Source: Streptomyces olindensis (GTDB lineage Bacteria > Actinomycetota > Actinomycetes > Streptomycetales > Streptomycetaceae). From it: 64,000 bases of DNA. Below are positions 43,423 to 53,196 of the stretch, piece after piece. Each line of letters starts with the position of its first letter. The stretch's first letter is position 1. A model generated the notes under the pieces. It worked only from the letters and a program-made list of their open reading frames with translations, did no database searches and was not told where the DNA came from. The translations under genes were made by a program, and so were the position numbers. The stretch covers positions 1 to 64,000 of the forward strand of contig JJOH01000011.1 in the NCBI GenBank assembly GCA_000696115.1. Reading direction: 5' to 3'.

Positions 43423-44319
43423 TCATCGGTCATAGGCGAGACGGGCCATCCGCGGCACCGGTCCGAAGGCGCCGGCGTGGAAGTCGGTGAACGCTTTCGT
43501 GATCTCCACCTTGGTGTTCATCACGAACGGGCCTCCGAGAGCGACGGGTTCGCGCAGGGGTGTGCCGCTGTAGATCATCACGCGGGCGCGCCGCTCGGGG
43601 TCGGCAGCCGCGAGATGAAGCGTCGTGGTCGTCGTACCGCCCGCTGCCGCGGTGACGGGGTCGGACCAGCCGGTCTGTCCGGCGTGCAGTTCCCGGCCGC
43701 CGATCAGCATGCGCCCGTCCATGACATGTGCGAACAGGCGGTGTTCGGCAGGCACTTGAAGGTCGTAGGACGAGGCGGGGTCGAGCGTGGCGACGATGCC
43801 CTGGACCGGGTGGTGCGTCCGGGCGGCACCCGTGACGCCGCCCACGGTGCCGGCGTGGACGTCGATGCTCACACCCGGTGCGTGCAACCGCGGCATGGCG
43901 GCCCGGGTCAGGTCCTGGTAACGAGAGGGCGTCATCTTCTTCTCGGCGGGCAGGTTGAGCCACATCTGGAGCACGTGCGCGTGCTCGTCGCGATGGGCGA
44001 GTTCGCGGTGGATGATGCCGCGCCCGGCGGTCATCCACTGCACCTCGCCGGGCTCCAGAGCGCCGGCGTGGCCGAGGTTGTCGCCGTGTTCGAGGACGCC
44101 GTCGACCACGGTGGTGACGGTCTCCAGGCCGCGGTGAGGGTGCCACTCGAAACCGGGCGTGGAGAACCAGTCCTCGACGAGGGCGAGGAACGGGTCGGTC
44201 AGGGCCGGGTCGGTCGGCACGAAGACCAGGGCCTTGTCGTCGACCTGCGCGTCGGGGCCCAACTGCTGCTTGGTGGTGATCCGGGTCAGCGTCCGCCGGC
44301 CCGTCAACTGTGTGGTCAC
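43423..44319 (-). CDS. Pirin-family protein
   Basis: This 298-residue bicupin has the pirin N-terminal metal site in EWHPHRGLETVTTVVDG and the later HIHRELA-like GRGIIHRELAHR, followed by LQMWLNLPAEKKM. Pirins of this type can oxidise flavonols (quercetinase) or act as redox sensors; which applies is unknown. It starts 41 bp downstream of the MDR oxidoreductase gene, and the two probably form one unit controlled by the divergent MarR. Confidence 0.92.
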   Translation of the reverse strand: MTTQLTGRRTLTRITTKQQLGPDAQVDDKALVFVPTDPALTDPFLALVEDWFSTPGFEWHPHRGLETVTTVVDGVLEHGDNLGHAGALEPGEVQWMTAGRGIIHRELAHRDEHAHVLQMWLNLPAEKKMTPSRYQDLTRAAMPRLHAPGVSIDVHAGTVGGVTGAARTHHPVQGIVATLDPASSYDLQVPAEHRLFAHVMDGRMLIGGRELHAGQTGWSDPVTAAAGGTTTTTLHLAAADPERRARVMIYSGTPLREPVALGGPFVMNTKVEITKAFTDFHAGAFGPVPRMARLAYDR

Positions 44320-44360
44320 AAGTGCTCCTTCAAACGGTGGTGGGCAAAGGGTCGTAGGGC

Positions 44361-45284
44361 TCAGGCGACGCGTACGGCGATCTTGCCGCGCGTGTGGTGA
44401 GCGGTCAGGGCATCGAGGGCCTTGGCCGCGTCAGCCAGGTCGTAGCTCTCCTGGAGGGGAATCCTGATCGTGCCGTCCACGAGGTGACGCGCCACACGCC
44501 CGAGGATCTCGGTGCACGGGCCGCGCGTGATGTTGGTGCGGCCGGGGCCGTAGCCGGCCGCCTCGGTCGTGGCGGCGATCCGGCCGCCGCCCCGGACGAC
44601 GTCCGCGAACGGAGTGATCTCGTACACGGTCACCGCGTCGAGCAGCGCGTCCACCCCACCGGGGCGATGCTTGCGTACGGCGGCGAAGGCATCGTCTCCG
44701 CGCGGGAGCACCTCGTTCACGCCGAGGCCGCGCAGATACTGCTCGTCCTCGGGCAGTCCCGGCGCGAGGACGGTCGCACCGGCCGCGCGGGCGAGTTGCA
44801 CCGCGATGCCGCCGACGCCGCCGGTCGCGCCGACCACCAGCACGGTGTCACCGGGCGTCAGATCCAGCGCGTCGACCGCCAGGACCGCTGCCGTGGCTGC
44901 CACAGCGGCGACCCCCGCTGTGGCGGTGTCGAGGGCGGCGGGTTTGTGGGTGAGTGTGTGCTCGCCGGTGGCGGTGAGGTCGGACCAGGCCCCGGCGGGG
45001 AGCGGCTCGCCCATGGGAACCTCGCCGAAGACCTCGTCTCCGATCCCGACGGTGCACACTCCTTCGCCCACCGCCTCCACCACCCCGGCGAAGTCCCGAC
45101 CGAGGATGATCGGCCTGTGCGGCGCGGTCTGTGTGAACAGCCCGTGGGCGAGGTCCGCGTCGAGCCAGTTCACCGACGACGCCTGAACGCGGACGAGCAC
45201 CTGCCCGGGTCCCGCGACGGGCTCGGGAAGGTCGTCGCGCACAGCGGGCGGAGTGCCGAACTCGCTCACGGTGACGGCTCTCAT
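44361..45284 (-). CDS. MDR-family NADP-dependent quinone/enone oxidoreductase
   Basis: This 307-residue protein has the N-terminal GroES-like domain (PGQVLVRVQASSVNWLDAD, LGRDFAGVVEAVGEGV) and the Rossmann motif VLVVGATGGVGGIAVQLARAAG. No structural zinc cysteines are present, as in quinone reductases. It would reduce quinones or activated alkenes. GAGGAG lies upstream of the ATG at 45284. It is divergent from marR, with a palindromic operator candidate between them. Confidence 0.9.
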   Translation of the reverse strand: MRAVTVSEFGTPPAVRDDLPEPVAGPGQVLVRVQASSVNWLDADLAHGLFTQTAPHRPIILGRDFAGVVEAVGEGVCTVGIGDEVFGEVPMGEPLPAGAWSDLTATGEHTLTHKPAALDTATAGVAAVAATAAVLAVDALDLTPGDTVLVVGATGGVGGIAVQLARAAGATVLAPGLPEDEQYLRGLGVNEVLPRGDDAFAAVRKHRPGGVDALLDAVTVYEITPFADVVRGGGRIAATTEAAGYGPGRTNITRGPCTEILGRVARHLVDGTIRIPLQESYDLADAAKALDALTAHHTRGKIAVRVA

Positions 45285-45330
45285 GGCTGCTCCTCGTTGG
45301 CTCCGGGCCGAGCGACTCACTACATGACAC

Positions 45331-45349
45331 ATCATGCAATTTTCATGAT
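45331..45349. promoter_or_regulatory. Candidate MarR operator
   Basis: ATCATG-N7-CATGAT is a perfect inverted repeat in an AT-rich stretch between the divergent oxidoreductase and marR genes. Further ATGACA and CGTCAT elements flank it, consistent with a MarR-family binding site. Confidence 0.6.
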
Positions 45350-45377
45350 ACGTCATTCATTCCCGTAGGCTGCCTCC

Positions 45378-45842
45378 ATGACCAGGTGGCTGACGACCGA
45401 GGAACAGCAAGCATGGCGCGGGCTGATCAACCTGACCGCGCAGCTCCAGTCAGTGCTGGCCCGACAGCTCCAGGACGAGCACGGGATCTCCCTCCCCGAC
45501 TACGAAGTGCTCGGCCGCCTCCACGACGCCCCCGGCCACCGGCTACGCGCCCGCGATCTCGGCACCTCTCTCGCCTGGGAACAAAGCCGGCTGTCCCATC
45601 AGCTCGCCCGGATGCAGCGACGGGGCCTGGTCGCACGGGAGGAGTGTGAGACCGACCGGCGCGGCGCCACGTTCTGCCTCACTCCCGCCGGCCGGACCGC
45701 CATCGTGCACGCCGCCCCCGGCCACGTCGAAGCAGTTCGCAGACTCGTCTTCGACGCCCTCTCGCCGGAGCAGGTGACCCAGCTGTCCGATCTGACCGAC
45801 GATCTCCTCACTCACCTGCACGACAGCCTTGGAATGGGCTGA
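45378..45842 (+). CDS. MarR-family transcriptional regulator
   Basis: This 154-residue winged-helix protein has the MarR layout: HGISLPDYEVLGRLHDAPGH, then LAWEQSRLSHQLARMQRRGL as recognition region and CETDRRGATFCLTPAGR as wing. Cys residues in ECETDRRGATFC could sense oxidants or quinones, which would suit its divergent partner. It probably represses the oxidoreductase-pirin unit and itself. Confidence 0.93.
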   Translation: MTRWLTTEEQQAWRGLINLTAQLQSVLARQLQDEHGISLPDYEVLGRLHDAPGHRLRARDLGTSLAWEQSRLSHQLARMQRRGLVAREECETDRRGATFCLTPAGRTAIVHAAPGHVEAVRRLVFDALSPEQVTQLSDLTDDLLTHLHDSLGMG

Positions 45843-45967
45843 GCGAGTTCCCCCTACACCGCGTGCTGGGGGCGCACGCGCCGGGCCGTACGTGCCCGTG
45901 CTGTCAGGCCCAGGCCGCGATCTCGACGCGGTTCCGGGCTGCCCATTCGAGCTGGACACTGGATAGG

Positions 45968-46027
45968 AACGCCTTCGCCGCCGATGACGAGGGCGGCCGA
46001 CTCGCCGTGGACCACCTGGTCTCACTC
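45968..46027 (+). pseudogene. Fragment of a LacI-family regulator
   Basis: NAFAADDEGGRLAVDHLVSL matches the conserved DD-x-GG-x-LAV-x-HL segment of the LacI ligand-binding domain. Nothing before or after in the frame continues the family. Confidence 0.4.
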
Positions 46028-46142
46028 CGTTCGAGTCCCTTGGCGGCCACACCGAACTGTCCGACTCCGAAACGGCGCACGGAGGCCCGAGCAGCCCTGA
46101 GATCCGGCGCGGGCCTCCTCGCTCGGCATCGGTCTCCGGCCG

Positions 46143-46753
46143 GTGGGCACCGATGACCGCCGAGAACACCTACCTCCGTGGGCTCCGAGCGACAACGCCG
46201 CCCGTGCCCTCGTCCAGTCCACGTTGGACCATTTCGGCCAACTCGATCTGCTCGTCGACAACACGGGCACGACCATGGACACGCCGCCCGAGGACCTCGA
46301 CGGCGTCGACCTCACCGAATGGGACCGGGTCTTCGCGGTCAACGTACGCGGCCTGTTCCAGGTGACCCGCGCTGCCGCGCCCCACCTGCGCACCGCGCGC
46401 GGCGCGGTCGTCAACGTCGCCAGCATCGTCGGCCTGCGCCCCGGACCGCAGCCCCTCGCCTACGCGGCCAGCAAGGCCGCCGTCATCAGCCTCAACCGCA
46501 CCCTGTCCCGGATCCTGGCCCCCGAGGTGCGGGTCAACGCGGTCGCGCCGGGCTGGATCGCCGGAGAGTGGATGGAACGCACCCTCGGCGACAACTACGA
46601 GCGGCTCATGGAACGCCGCGCCCGGATGACGCCGATGCAGAGCAACGTCACCCTCGACGACGTCGCCGAGTCCATCCACGCCCTGGCCACCAGCCACCCT
46701 TCGTCACCGGCGAAACGATCGTCGTCGACGGCGGGTTCACCGCCACCACCTGA
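46143..46753 (+). pseudogene. Truncated and frameshifted short-chain dehydrogenase
   Basis: The reading starts within an SDR: LDLLVDNTGTTMD (NNAG region), FAVNVRGLFQVTRAA, VVNVASIVGLR and the catalytic YAASKAAVISL. The N-terminal cofactor motif TGxxxGIG is absent. Near 46695 the frame breaks, and the expected ending VTGETIVVDGGFTATT continues in another frame to the stop at 46753. Two lesions indicate a pseudogene. Confidence 0.75.
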
Positions 46754-47660
46754 CTGCAACGCTGTTGAGGGCCTGATACGACGCTCAGGGCGTCAACGGC
46801 ACCGGCCCCGCACGTCGGGTTCGAGGATGCGTCGCCTTCTCCCGGGCGCTCGGGCGGGATCGGTCCGCACGATCGTGGGGCGCCGCGTCTCATCTACCGC
46901 TGGTGATCCATCCGTCCGACGGTCAGATCACCGACTTCGACCTGCGCCAAGACGTCACCGTCGACATCCTCAAGACGGATGACGCCCAGACTCCCGGGAC
47001 CTTCGACTACACGACGCAGAGCCTTGATGTCCTGGCGGGCGTGGCTGCGGGGCTTCGCCACCACGGCGGGCCTGGGTATCGAACACTTCGGCGAGGGCGC
47101 CGATCACCCGTTGATCATGCCCATGCTGCTCATCCCACCCCGCTGGTGGCCACCGAGGGCAGGTGGCACCCCCCCCCCGGCGCGCCCTCGCCCACGTCGT
47201 GCACGTCGTCACCGCGTTCGCCGTCAGCCACTCCCAGCCGGTCGAGACAGTGATCGCATTCTCGATCGCGTCCTCGGGCGGTCCATGCCGTCCGACCCCT
47301 TCGAGGGCATCGCCCTGTCCGACGGCCGTGAGGTGCTCCAAGCCCAGTGACCGTTCAGGACTCGCGAGGCGTGGCCGAGATGCGCCGACTGCGCGGCTAG
47401 GGGCCGCCCAGCCCTCAGCCGGGGCACGAACACCGGCGATCTCGTGAGGTGCGTTCTGCGAAGTTGGGGCTTGCCTGAACCTCGTCGCGTAGGCAGCCGT
47501 GGCGAGCAGCGCGTTGACGATCTCCCGTATCGCGAACCAGCCTCCCTGTACGCAAGCGATCCCATCAGGGACGCACATGATCAACATCTGAAGAATCTAT
47601 TTCCATGATTGCGGAGTGCGGGGCGAGATTGGTTTCCATCGCACCGAGGAGGACGCGTTC

Positions 47661-48656
47661 GTGAATCCCCCCGCTACACCAGCTCTTTTCGCCGGGCCTT
47701 TCGCCCTGGGCACCCTCTCCGTCCCGGACGAGACTCCGTTCCCCGCCCTCATCGCGCCGGACGGCCGTGTCTTGGACCTGCGTGCGGCGCTGGATGCCCA
47801 GGACCTGACGATCCGTGCGCTCCTGGAACACTCCGCCGAGGCACTCCCGCGCCTGCACGACCTTGCCGCCCAGTCGGCCGGCGTCTGGCAGCCGCTGGAA
47901 GGCCTGCGGGTGCATGCACCGATCGAGCCCCGCCAGATCTTCCAGTCCGGCGCCAACTACCGGCAGCACGTGATCGACCTGGAGGTCGCCCACCGCGCCC
48001 CCGACGACCCCCGCACGATCGAGCAGGCGCGCGCCGAGACCGCGGAGATCATGGACCGGCGGGCCGCGGAGGACCTGCCCTACGTGTTCATCGGCCTGCC
48101 CAGTGCCATCGCCGGCCCGTACGACGAGGTCGTCCTGCCCGCCTGGGCCGAACAGCCGGACTGGGAGCTGGAGTTGGCAGCCGTCATCGCCAAGCCCGCC
48201 TACCGTGTCTCCGTGGAGGAGGCGCTGGAGTACGTCGCCGGGTACACCATCGCCAACGACCTCACCGACCGGGCCACCGTCTTCCGCCGGGACATGAAGG
48301 CGATCGGTACGGACTGGCTGCGCAGCAAGAATGCCCCTGGCTTCACCCCGCTGGGCCCGTGGATCGTGCCGGCCGAGTCCATCGCCGACCCGGGCGACCT
48401 TCGGGTCACCCTGAAGCTCAACGGCGAGACCATGCAGGACGAGTCCACCAAAGACATGCTCTTCGGCATCGCGCGGCTGGTGTCGTACGTCTCCCAGACA
48501 GCTCAACTCCTGCCCGGAGACCTCGTCCTGACCGGCAGCCCGGCCGGCAACGGCATCCACTGGGGACGCCTGTTGCGCGACGGCGACGTCATGGAGGGCT
48601 CGATCACCGGGCTGGGCACCCAGCGCACCCGCTGTGTCGCCGAGGAGGCCTCATGA
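47661..48656 (+). CDS. Fumarylacetoacetate hydrolase (FAA) family protein
   Basis: This 331-residue protein has the FAA fold: IFQSGANYRQHVIDLEVAH, PDWELELAAVIAKPAYRVS with the metal-binding Glu pair, GYTIANDLTDRATVFR, and the C-terminal LLPGDLVLTGSPAGNG. Members hydrolyse C-C bonds of acylpyruvates or ring-cleavage products. GAGGAGG lies eight bases before the GTG at 47661; a GTG at 47616 is a weaker option. It is the first gene of the operon and overlaps the cyclase gene by four bases. Confidence 0.9.
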   Translation: MNPPATPALFAGPFALGTLSVPDETPFPALIAPDGRVLDLRAALDAQDLTIRALLEHSAEALPRLHDLAAQSAGVWQPLEGLRVHAPIEPRQIFQSGANYRQHVIDLEVAHRAPDDPRTIEQARAETAEIMDRRAAEDLPYVFIGLPSAIAGPYDEVVLPAWAEQPDWELELAAVIAKPAYRVSVEEALEYVAGYTIANDLTDRATVFRRDMKAIGTDWLRSKNAPGFTPLGPWIVPAESIADPGDLRVTLKLNGETMQDESTKDMLFGIARLVSYVSQTAQLLPGDLVLTGSPAGNGIHWGRLLRDGDVMEGSITGLGTQRTRCVAEEAS

Positions 48657-49621
48657 GCCTGAACCGTCACGACCCCGAGGGCGCGATCGCCGAGGCCGCC
48701 AAGAAGTACTCGAACTGGGGCCGTTGGGGCGAGGACGACGTCCTCGGCACGCTGAACTTCCTCGACGAGGCCAAGCGGCGCGAGGGCGCCGCACTCGCAC
48801 GCCGAGGCGTGAGCTTCTCGCTCTCACAGCGGTTCGACATGAACGGGCCGCAGAAGGGCTGGCGCCGCCGCACCAACCCCGTGCACACCATGCTCGACAC
48901 CGGCGCCGACGCGGCCTTCGGCCAGGGGTTCCCACACGGCCACGGCGGCGCCGACGACGTGATCGCGATGCCGCTGCAGTGCTCCACGCAGTGGGACGGG
49001 CTCGGGCACATCTTCGACCACGGCAAAGCGTGGAACGGGCGGGCGGCCGAGAAGGTCGTCACCTCCGCAGGTGACCTGATCACCGGCATCGAGCACATGG
49101 CGCCGTACGTCGCCGGTCGCGGCGTCCTCCTCGACCTGGGCCGGGTCATCGGCGACGACGACGGCACACCGGAGCTGCCCGACGGGTTCGCGATCACCGA
49201 GGAGCATCTGATCGAGGCCGCCGAGGAACACGGGGTAAGTGTCGGCCGTGGCGACATCGTCCTCGTCCGCACCGGTCAGCTGGCCCGCACCAAACGCGAC
49301 GGCTGGGGCGAGTACGCCGGCGGCCCGGCCCCCGGCCTGTCCTTCACCACCGCGGGCTGGCTGCACGGCACGGAGATCGCCGCCATCGCCACCGACACCT
49401 GGGGCTTCGAGGTACGGCCCAACGAGTTCGACCACGCCTTCCAGCCGCTGCACCAGGTCGTCATCCCCAACATGGGGCTGCTGATCGGCGAGATGTGGGA
49501 CCTCGACAACCTCGCCGCCGACTGCGCGGCCGACGGCGTGTACGAGTTCTGGCTCACCGCCGCGCCCCTGCCCATCACCGGCGCCGTCGGCTCACCCGTC
49601 AACCCCATCGCCGTCAAGTAA
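48653..49621 (+). CDS. Cyclase-family (kynurenine-formamidase-like) hydrolase
   Basis: This 322-residue protein has the cyclase-family core: SNWGRWGEDDVLGTLNFLD, then the metal-binding STQWDGLGHIFDHGKAWNG with His and Asp residues, GRGDIVLVRTGQ and FEVRPNEFDHAFQPLHQV. Long members of this family hydrolyse amides or lactones in aromatic catabolism. Its ATG lies in the stop of the preceding FAA gene (ATGA). Co-expression with a monooxygenase and dioxygenase suggests it deals with an aromatic amide, ester or lactone. Confidence 0.88.
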   Translation: MSLNRHDPEGAIAEAAKKYSNWGRWGEDDVLGTLNFLDEAKRREGAALARRGVSFSLSQRFDMNGPQKGWRRRTNPVHTMLDTGADAAFGQGFPHGHGGADDVIAMPLQCSTQWDGLGHIFDHGKAWNGRAAEKVVTSAGDLITGIEHMAPYVAGRGVLLDLGRVIGDDDGTPELPDGFAITEEHLIEAAEEHGVSVGRGDIVLVRTGQLARTKRDGWGEYAGGPAPGLSFTTAGWLHGTEIAAIATDTWGFEVRPNEFDHAFQPLHQVVIPNMGLLIGEMWDLDNLAADCAADGVYEFWLTAAPLPITGAVGSPVNPIAVK

Positions 49622-49645
49622 CCAGTGGAACAAGGGGGTTCCCAG

Positions 49646-50773
49646 ATGGCCACACCCAGCAGAGTCCTCGTCGTAGGTGGTGGCACCGCGGGCAACGCGG
49701 TGACCGTTCTCCTGAGCCGCGCCGGGCTCGCCGTGGATCTCATCGAAGCCAAGCCGGACTGGAACGCCACGACCGGCTCCGGCATCACCCTCCAGGGCAA
49801 CGCTCTGCGCGTCCTGCGCGAACTCGGTGTGTGGGAGCAGGTGGAAGCCTCCGGATGCCCCTGCGGCGAGCTGGGCATCACCGCTCCCGACGGCACTCTC
49901 CTGGCCGTCGAGGAGGACCTCCACACCGGCGGCGAAGACCTACCCGTCGCGCTGGGCATGCAGCGCCCCCAGCTCCAGCAGATTCTTATCGACGCGGTCC
50001 GCTCCTGCGGGGCCACCGTCCGCCTGGGCACCACCGCGGAGAATCTGACGCAGGATGCGGAGGGGGTCTCGGTGCGCTTCAGCGACGGTACCGAAGGCCG
50101 CTACGACCTGGTGATCGGCGCCGACGGCATCAACTCCGCCACCCGCGCGGCCATCGGCATCACCGACAAGCCCGAGCCCACCGGCATGGCCATCTGGCGC
50201 ATCGCAGCACCACGCCCCGCGAGCGTCACCCGCAACGACCTGACCTTCGGCGGCCCCGCCTACACCGCGGGATACTGCCCGACGAGCGACAGCACCATTT
50301 ACGGGTACGTCGTCGAGGATTGCCGAGACCGCGCCTCCATCCCGCCCGAGTCGTACGCCGACGAGATGCGTCGCCTCACCGGCCAGTACGGCGGTCCCTG
50401 GCCCGAGATCACCAGCCACATCAACGACCCGGCGAAGATCAACTACACCTGGTTCCACCAGTTGCTGGTGGAGGACTCCTGGCACCGCGGGCGGGTCGTC
50501 CTGATGGGAGACGCCGTCCACTGCTGCCCACCCACCCTCGCCGCGGGCGCGGCCATGGCGCTGGAAGACGCCCTCGTCCTCGCCGAGTTGCTCACCAGCG
50601 GAGACGACTGGGACGACAAGCTGTTCCACTCCTATTACCAGCGCCGGCTCCGCCGGGCACGGGCGGTCGTCGACGCGTCCGTGCAGATCGGCCAGTGGCT
50701 ACTGGACGGAGTGCGCGGCGATGTGGAAGGACTGCGGCACCGTACGTCGAGCCTCCTCAAGGAGCTGCCGTGA
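49646..50773 (+). CDS. FAD-dependent aromatic monooxygenase
   Basis: This 375-residue enzyme belongs to the group A flavoprotein hydroxylases. GGGTAGNAVTVLLSRAG binds the FAD ADP part, YDLVIGADGINSATR is the DG motif, and LMGDAVHCCPPTLAAGAAMA is the GD motif. It would hydroxylate an aromatic acid such as a salicylate- or hydroxybenzoate-type compound. The ATG at 49646 follows AAGGGGG; a GTG at 49625 is possible. It lies 24 bp after the cyclase gene in the same operon. Confidence 0.9.
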   Translation: MATPSRVLVVGGGTAGNAVTVLLSRAGLAVDLIEAKPDWNATTGSGITLQGNALRVLRELGVWEQVEASGCPCGELGITAPDGTLLAVEEDLHTGGEDLPVALGMQRPQLQQILIDAVRSCGATVRLGTTAENLTQDAEGVSVRFSDGTEGRYDLVIGADGINSATRAAIGITDKPEPTGMAIWRIAAPRPASVTRNDLTFGGPAYTAGYCPTSDSTIYGYVVEDCRDRASIPPESYADEMRRLTGQYGGPWPEITSHINDPAKINYTWFHQLLVEDSWHRGRVVLMGDAVHCCPPTLAAGAAMALEDALVLAELLTSGDDWDDKLFHSYYQRRLRRARAVVDASVQIGQWLLDGVRGDVEGLRHRTSSLLKELP

Positions 50774-51069
50774 CGGCACCCGGCGGTCCCACGGTGCCGT
50801 ACGGCCCTGGGCGCGTGTCCCTGCGGCATACCCGGCATGCCGTACGCGTCCGTGTCGAGCGTGGAGATCTCCAGCCACGCGCCGGGACGCGAACTGTCCG
50901 ACCCGGCATACGAACCCTTCTAGTCCCGCACCGAGGGGTGTGCCCCGACGCCTAGGGCCGCTCACGGGAGCCGAGCGGCCATGTGCGGCAGCTGTGCTCC
51001 GACTTCCACTCCATTCGCGTCGGAAACGCCGCCGCGTTGCTCAACCTCGCCTGAGGAGGATCCCCCCAC
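50774..51069 (+). other. 296-bp spacer, possibly a relic gene end
   Basis: The plus strand reading before the TGA at 51052 (DFHSIRVGNAAALLNLA) resembles the last residues of amidohydrolase-type proteins (GNAARLLGL). Another short reading (SSVEISSHAPGRELSDPAYEPF in two pieces) ends at 50932. Neither has a start or a body, so this may be the trace of a deleted gene. GAGGAGG of the next gene lies at the end. Confidence 0.3.
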
Positions 51070-52008
51070 ATGTCCAACCGCCTGCTTACTCATCTGCGGC
51101 ACGTCGACCTCGCCGTGCCAGACTACGACAAGCAACTCGACTTCTACTCCGGAGTCTGGGGCCTGACCAAGGTCGCCGAGGACACCGGCATCTCCTTCCT
51201 CGCCGCCGAGGGCAGCCCCGAGCAGTACATCGTCAGGCTGCGCCAGGCCGAGGACAAGCGCCTCGACCTCGTCTCCTTCGGAACCGGCACCCCGGCCGAC
51301 GTCGACACACTCGCCGAGCAACTCCTGGCCAACGGCGTCCAGTTGATCTCTCAGCCAGGCAAGCTCGACACCCCCGGCGGCGGCTACGGCTTCCGCTTCT
51401 TCGACATCGATGGACGCACCATCGAGGTTTCCGCCGACGTGGAGGCCCGGCAGCACCGCAAGATCGAGGAGAAGGAGTCGATCCCGGTCAAGCTGTCCCA
51501 CGTGGTCCTCAACTCCGCCGACCTGGACAAGACGAGGGACTGGTACGACACCCACCTCGGCTTCCGCCTCTCCGACACGCTGGAATCGCCCTACGTCGGC
51601 AAGGTCATGCACTTCATGCGGATCAGCAACCAGCACCACACGATGGCCATCGCCGCCGGCCCGCACACCTCCCTGCACCACATCTCCTTCGAGATGCGCG
51701 GCCTGGACGAGTACATGTACGGCACCGGCCGACTGCTGCGCGCCGGGGTCCGCAAGCTCTGGGGCCCGGGCCGGCACATGGCGGGCAACAACACGTTCTC
51801 GTACTTCTTCGATCCGCACGGCAACACCGTCGAGTACACGACGGAGATGGAGAACCTGGACGAGGACACCTGGCACCCGCACGTCTACGACTTCTCCCAG
51901 CCCGAGGTCACCGACCAGTGGGGCACAGCCAACCCCATGAACGAGATGCTCGCCAAGGAGTCCTTCAACGACCCCGACCACGGCGTCTTCGTCGCCCCGC
52001 CCGTCTGA
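51070..52008 (+). CDS. Extradiol ring-cleavage dioxygenase (VOC superfamily)
   Basis: This 312-residue protein has two VOC modules. The C-terminal module holds the Fe(II) ligands His144 (KLSHVVLN), His204 (SLHHISFEM) and Glu255 (GNTVEYTTEM), the type I extradiol set. It would open a catechol ring next to the diol. GAGGAGG precedes the ATG by several bases. A downstream FAA hydrolase could process the product. The natural catechol is unknown. Confidence 0.9.
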   Translation: MSNRLLTHLRHVDLAVPDYDKQLDFYSGVWGLTKVAEDTGISFLAAEGSPEQYIVRLRQAEDKRLDLVSFGTGTPADVDTLAEQLLANGVQLISQPGKLDTPGGGYGFRFFDIDGRTIEVSADVEARQHRKIEEKESIPVKLSHVVLNSADLDKTRDWYDTHLGFRLSDTLESPYVGKVMHFMRISNQHHTMAIAAGPHTSLHHISFEMRGLDEYMYGTGRLLRAGVRKLWGPGRHMAGNNTFSYFFDPHGNTVEYTTEMENLDEDTWHPHVYDFSQPEVTDQWGTANPMNEMLAKESFNDPDHGVFVAPPV

Positions 52009-52118
52009 CCGGCGAGGTCTCTACGAAACTCCGGGGACGCGGCGCATCTCTGTCGCCCCGTCGTCCGCGTCCCCGGACCCCGTCCACGTCCGAGACCCCC
52101 GAGTCTGGAGCCGCGCCC

Positions 52119-53090
52119 ATGCGCTTCGCCGCCTATGAACATCAGCGTCAACAGCACGTCGCCGTCGTCGGGGAGCAGGGCGTTCTGCACCCCGTGACCG
52201 ATGCCCGGTCGACCATCGAACTGCTCCGGTCCGGTGACGGTCTGGCAGCACTGCTCGACGCGGGTACGGCCGCCCTCTCAGGTCCGGCAGGTCCGCACGT
52301 GTCCGAAGTCCGATTGCAGCCGCCGTTGGAGCCGCCCACCGTGCGGGACTTCGTCACCTTCGAGGAGCACGTCGAGGGCATGATGCGCTCCCTGGGGGAT
52401 TCCGTCGAGGTGCCCGAAGCCTGGTACGACGCCCCGACCTTCTACTTCTCCAGTCCGTACGCGGTCATCGGCCCGTACGACGACGTGCCCGTGCCGCCTG
52501 GCAGCCAGGCCTTGGACTACGAACTCGAAGTCGGCGCCGTCATCGGCAGCGAGGGCCGCGATCTCACCCCTGGCCAGGCCCGCGAACACATCGTCGGCTA
52601 TACGATCTTCGGCGACTGGTCGGCGCGGGACCTCGGAGCTCGTGAACTGCAGGTGGGTCTCGGCCCCTGCAAGGCCAAGGACACCGTCACCACCCTCGGC
52701 CCGTACCTCGTCACCGCCGACGAGTTGGAGCCGTTCCGCGACGAGGACGGCTTCCTGCGGCTGGCCCTGACCGCGGAAGTCAACGGGGAGGTCATCGGCA
52801 AGGACCTGCTGTCCAACATGAGCTGGACCTTCGAGGAGATGGTCGCCTATGCCTCGCGGGGCACCACGGTCCGCCCTGGAGACCTGCTCGGCTCCGGGAC
52901 TTGCGGCAACGGCGGCTGCCTTGCCGAACTGTGGGGCCGACGCGGCGAGCAGACCCCTCGCCCGCTCAGGCCCGGCGACACGGTCACCCTCACCGTGGAA
53001 GGCATCGGCTCCGTGTCCAACACCGTCGTGGACGGCGTTCCCCCGGTCCAGATCGCGACCGGCCGACGCCGTAGCCGGCAACGGCCGTGA
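52119..53090 (+). CDS. FAA-family hydrolase, second copy
   Basis: This 323-residue protein carries the FAA core: FVTFEEHVEGM, ALDYELEVGAVIGSEGRDL, GYTIFGDWSARDL and RPGDLLGSGTCGNGGCLAELWG. It resembles fumarylacetoacetases more than the short acylpyruvate hydrolases in its N-terminal domain and GTCGNG loop. It sits 110 bp after the extradiol dioxygenase and would hydrolyse that enzyme's ring-opened product. A strong terminator follows the gene. Confidence 0.9.
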   Translation: MRFAAYEHQRQQHVAVVGEQGVLHPVTDARSTIELLRSGDGLAALLDAGTAALSGPAGPHVSEVRLQPPLEPPTVRDFVTFEEHVEGMMRSLGDSVEVPEAWYDAPTFYFSSPYAVIGPYDDVPVPPGSQALDYELEVGAVIGSEGRDLTPGQAREHIVGYTIFGDWSARDLGARELQVGLGPCKAKDTVTTLGPYLVTADELEPFRDEDGFLRLALTAEVNGEVIGKDLLSNMSWTFEEMVAYASRGTTVRPGDLLGSGTCGNGGCLAELWGRRGEQTPRPLRPGDTVTLTVEGIGSVSNTVVDGVPPVQIATGRRRSRQRP

Positions 53091-53128
53091 CCGGTCCGCA
53101 CGTGTGAAGGGTTCCTGACAGCGTCAAG

Positions 53129-53175
53129 ATCGGTCGCGGGAGCTGCCCTGGTCCAGGGCAGCTCCCGCGACCGAT
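53129..53175. terminator. Very strong bidirectional terminator
   Basis: A 23-bp perfect stem runs from ATCGGTCGCGGGAGCTG (from 53129) to its complement ending at 53175, with centre at 53152. It separates the two convergent aromatic operons. Confidence 0.95.
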
Positions 53176-53196
53176 TACGGGGCACGTGACCCCGAG

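Larger units (their letters stand above)
45843..47660. other. About 1.8 kb of decayed genes
   Basis: No intact gene is present between marR and the aromatic operon. A LacI-type fragment (45968-46027) and a truncated, frameshifted SDR (46143-46753) are recognisable. From 46760 to about 47350 the plus strand has coding-like readings in changing frames (SDGQITDFDLRQDVTVDIL, GLGIEHFGEGADHPLIM, SDPFEGIALSDGREVLQAQ) that are not recognised. The last approximately 150 bp before 47661 probably hold the operon promoter. Confidence 0.6.
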
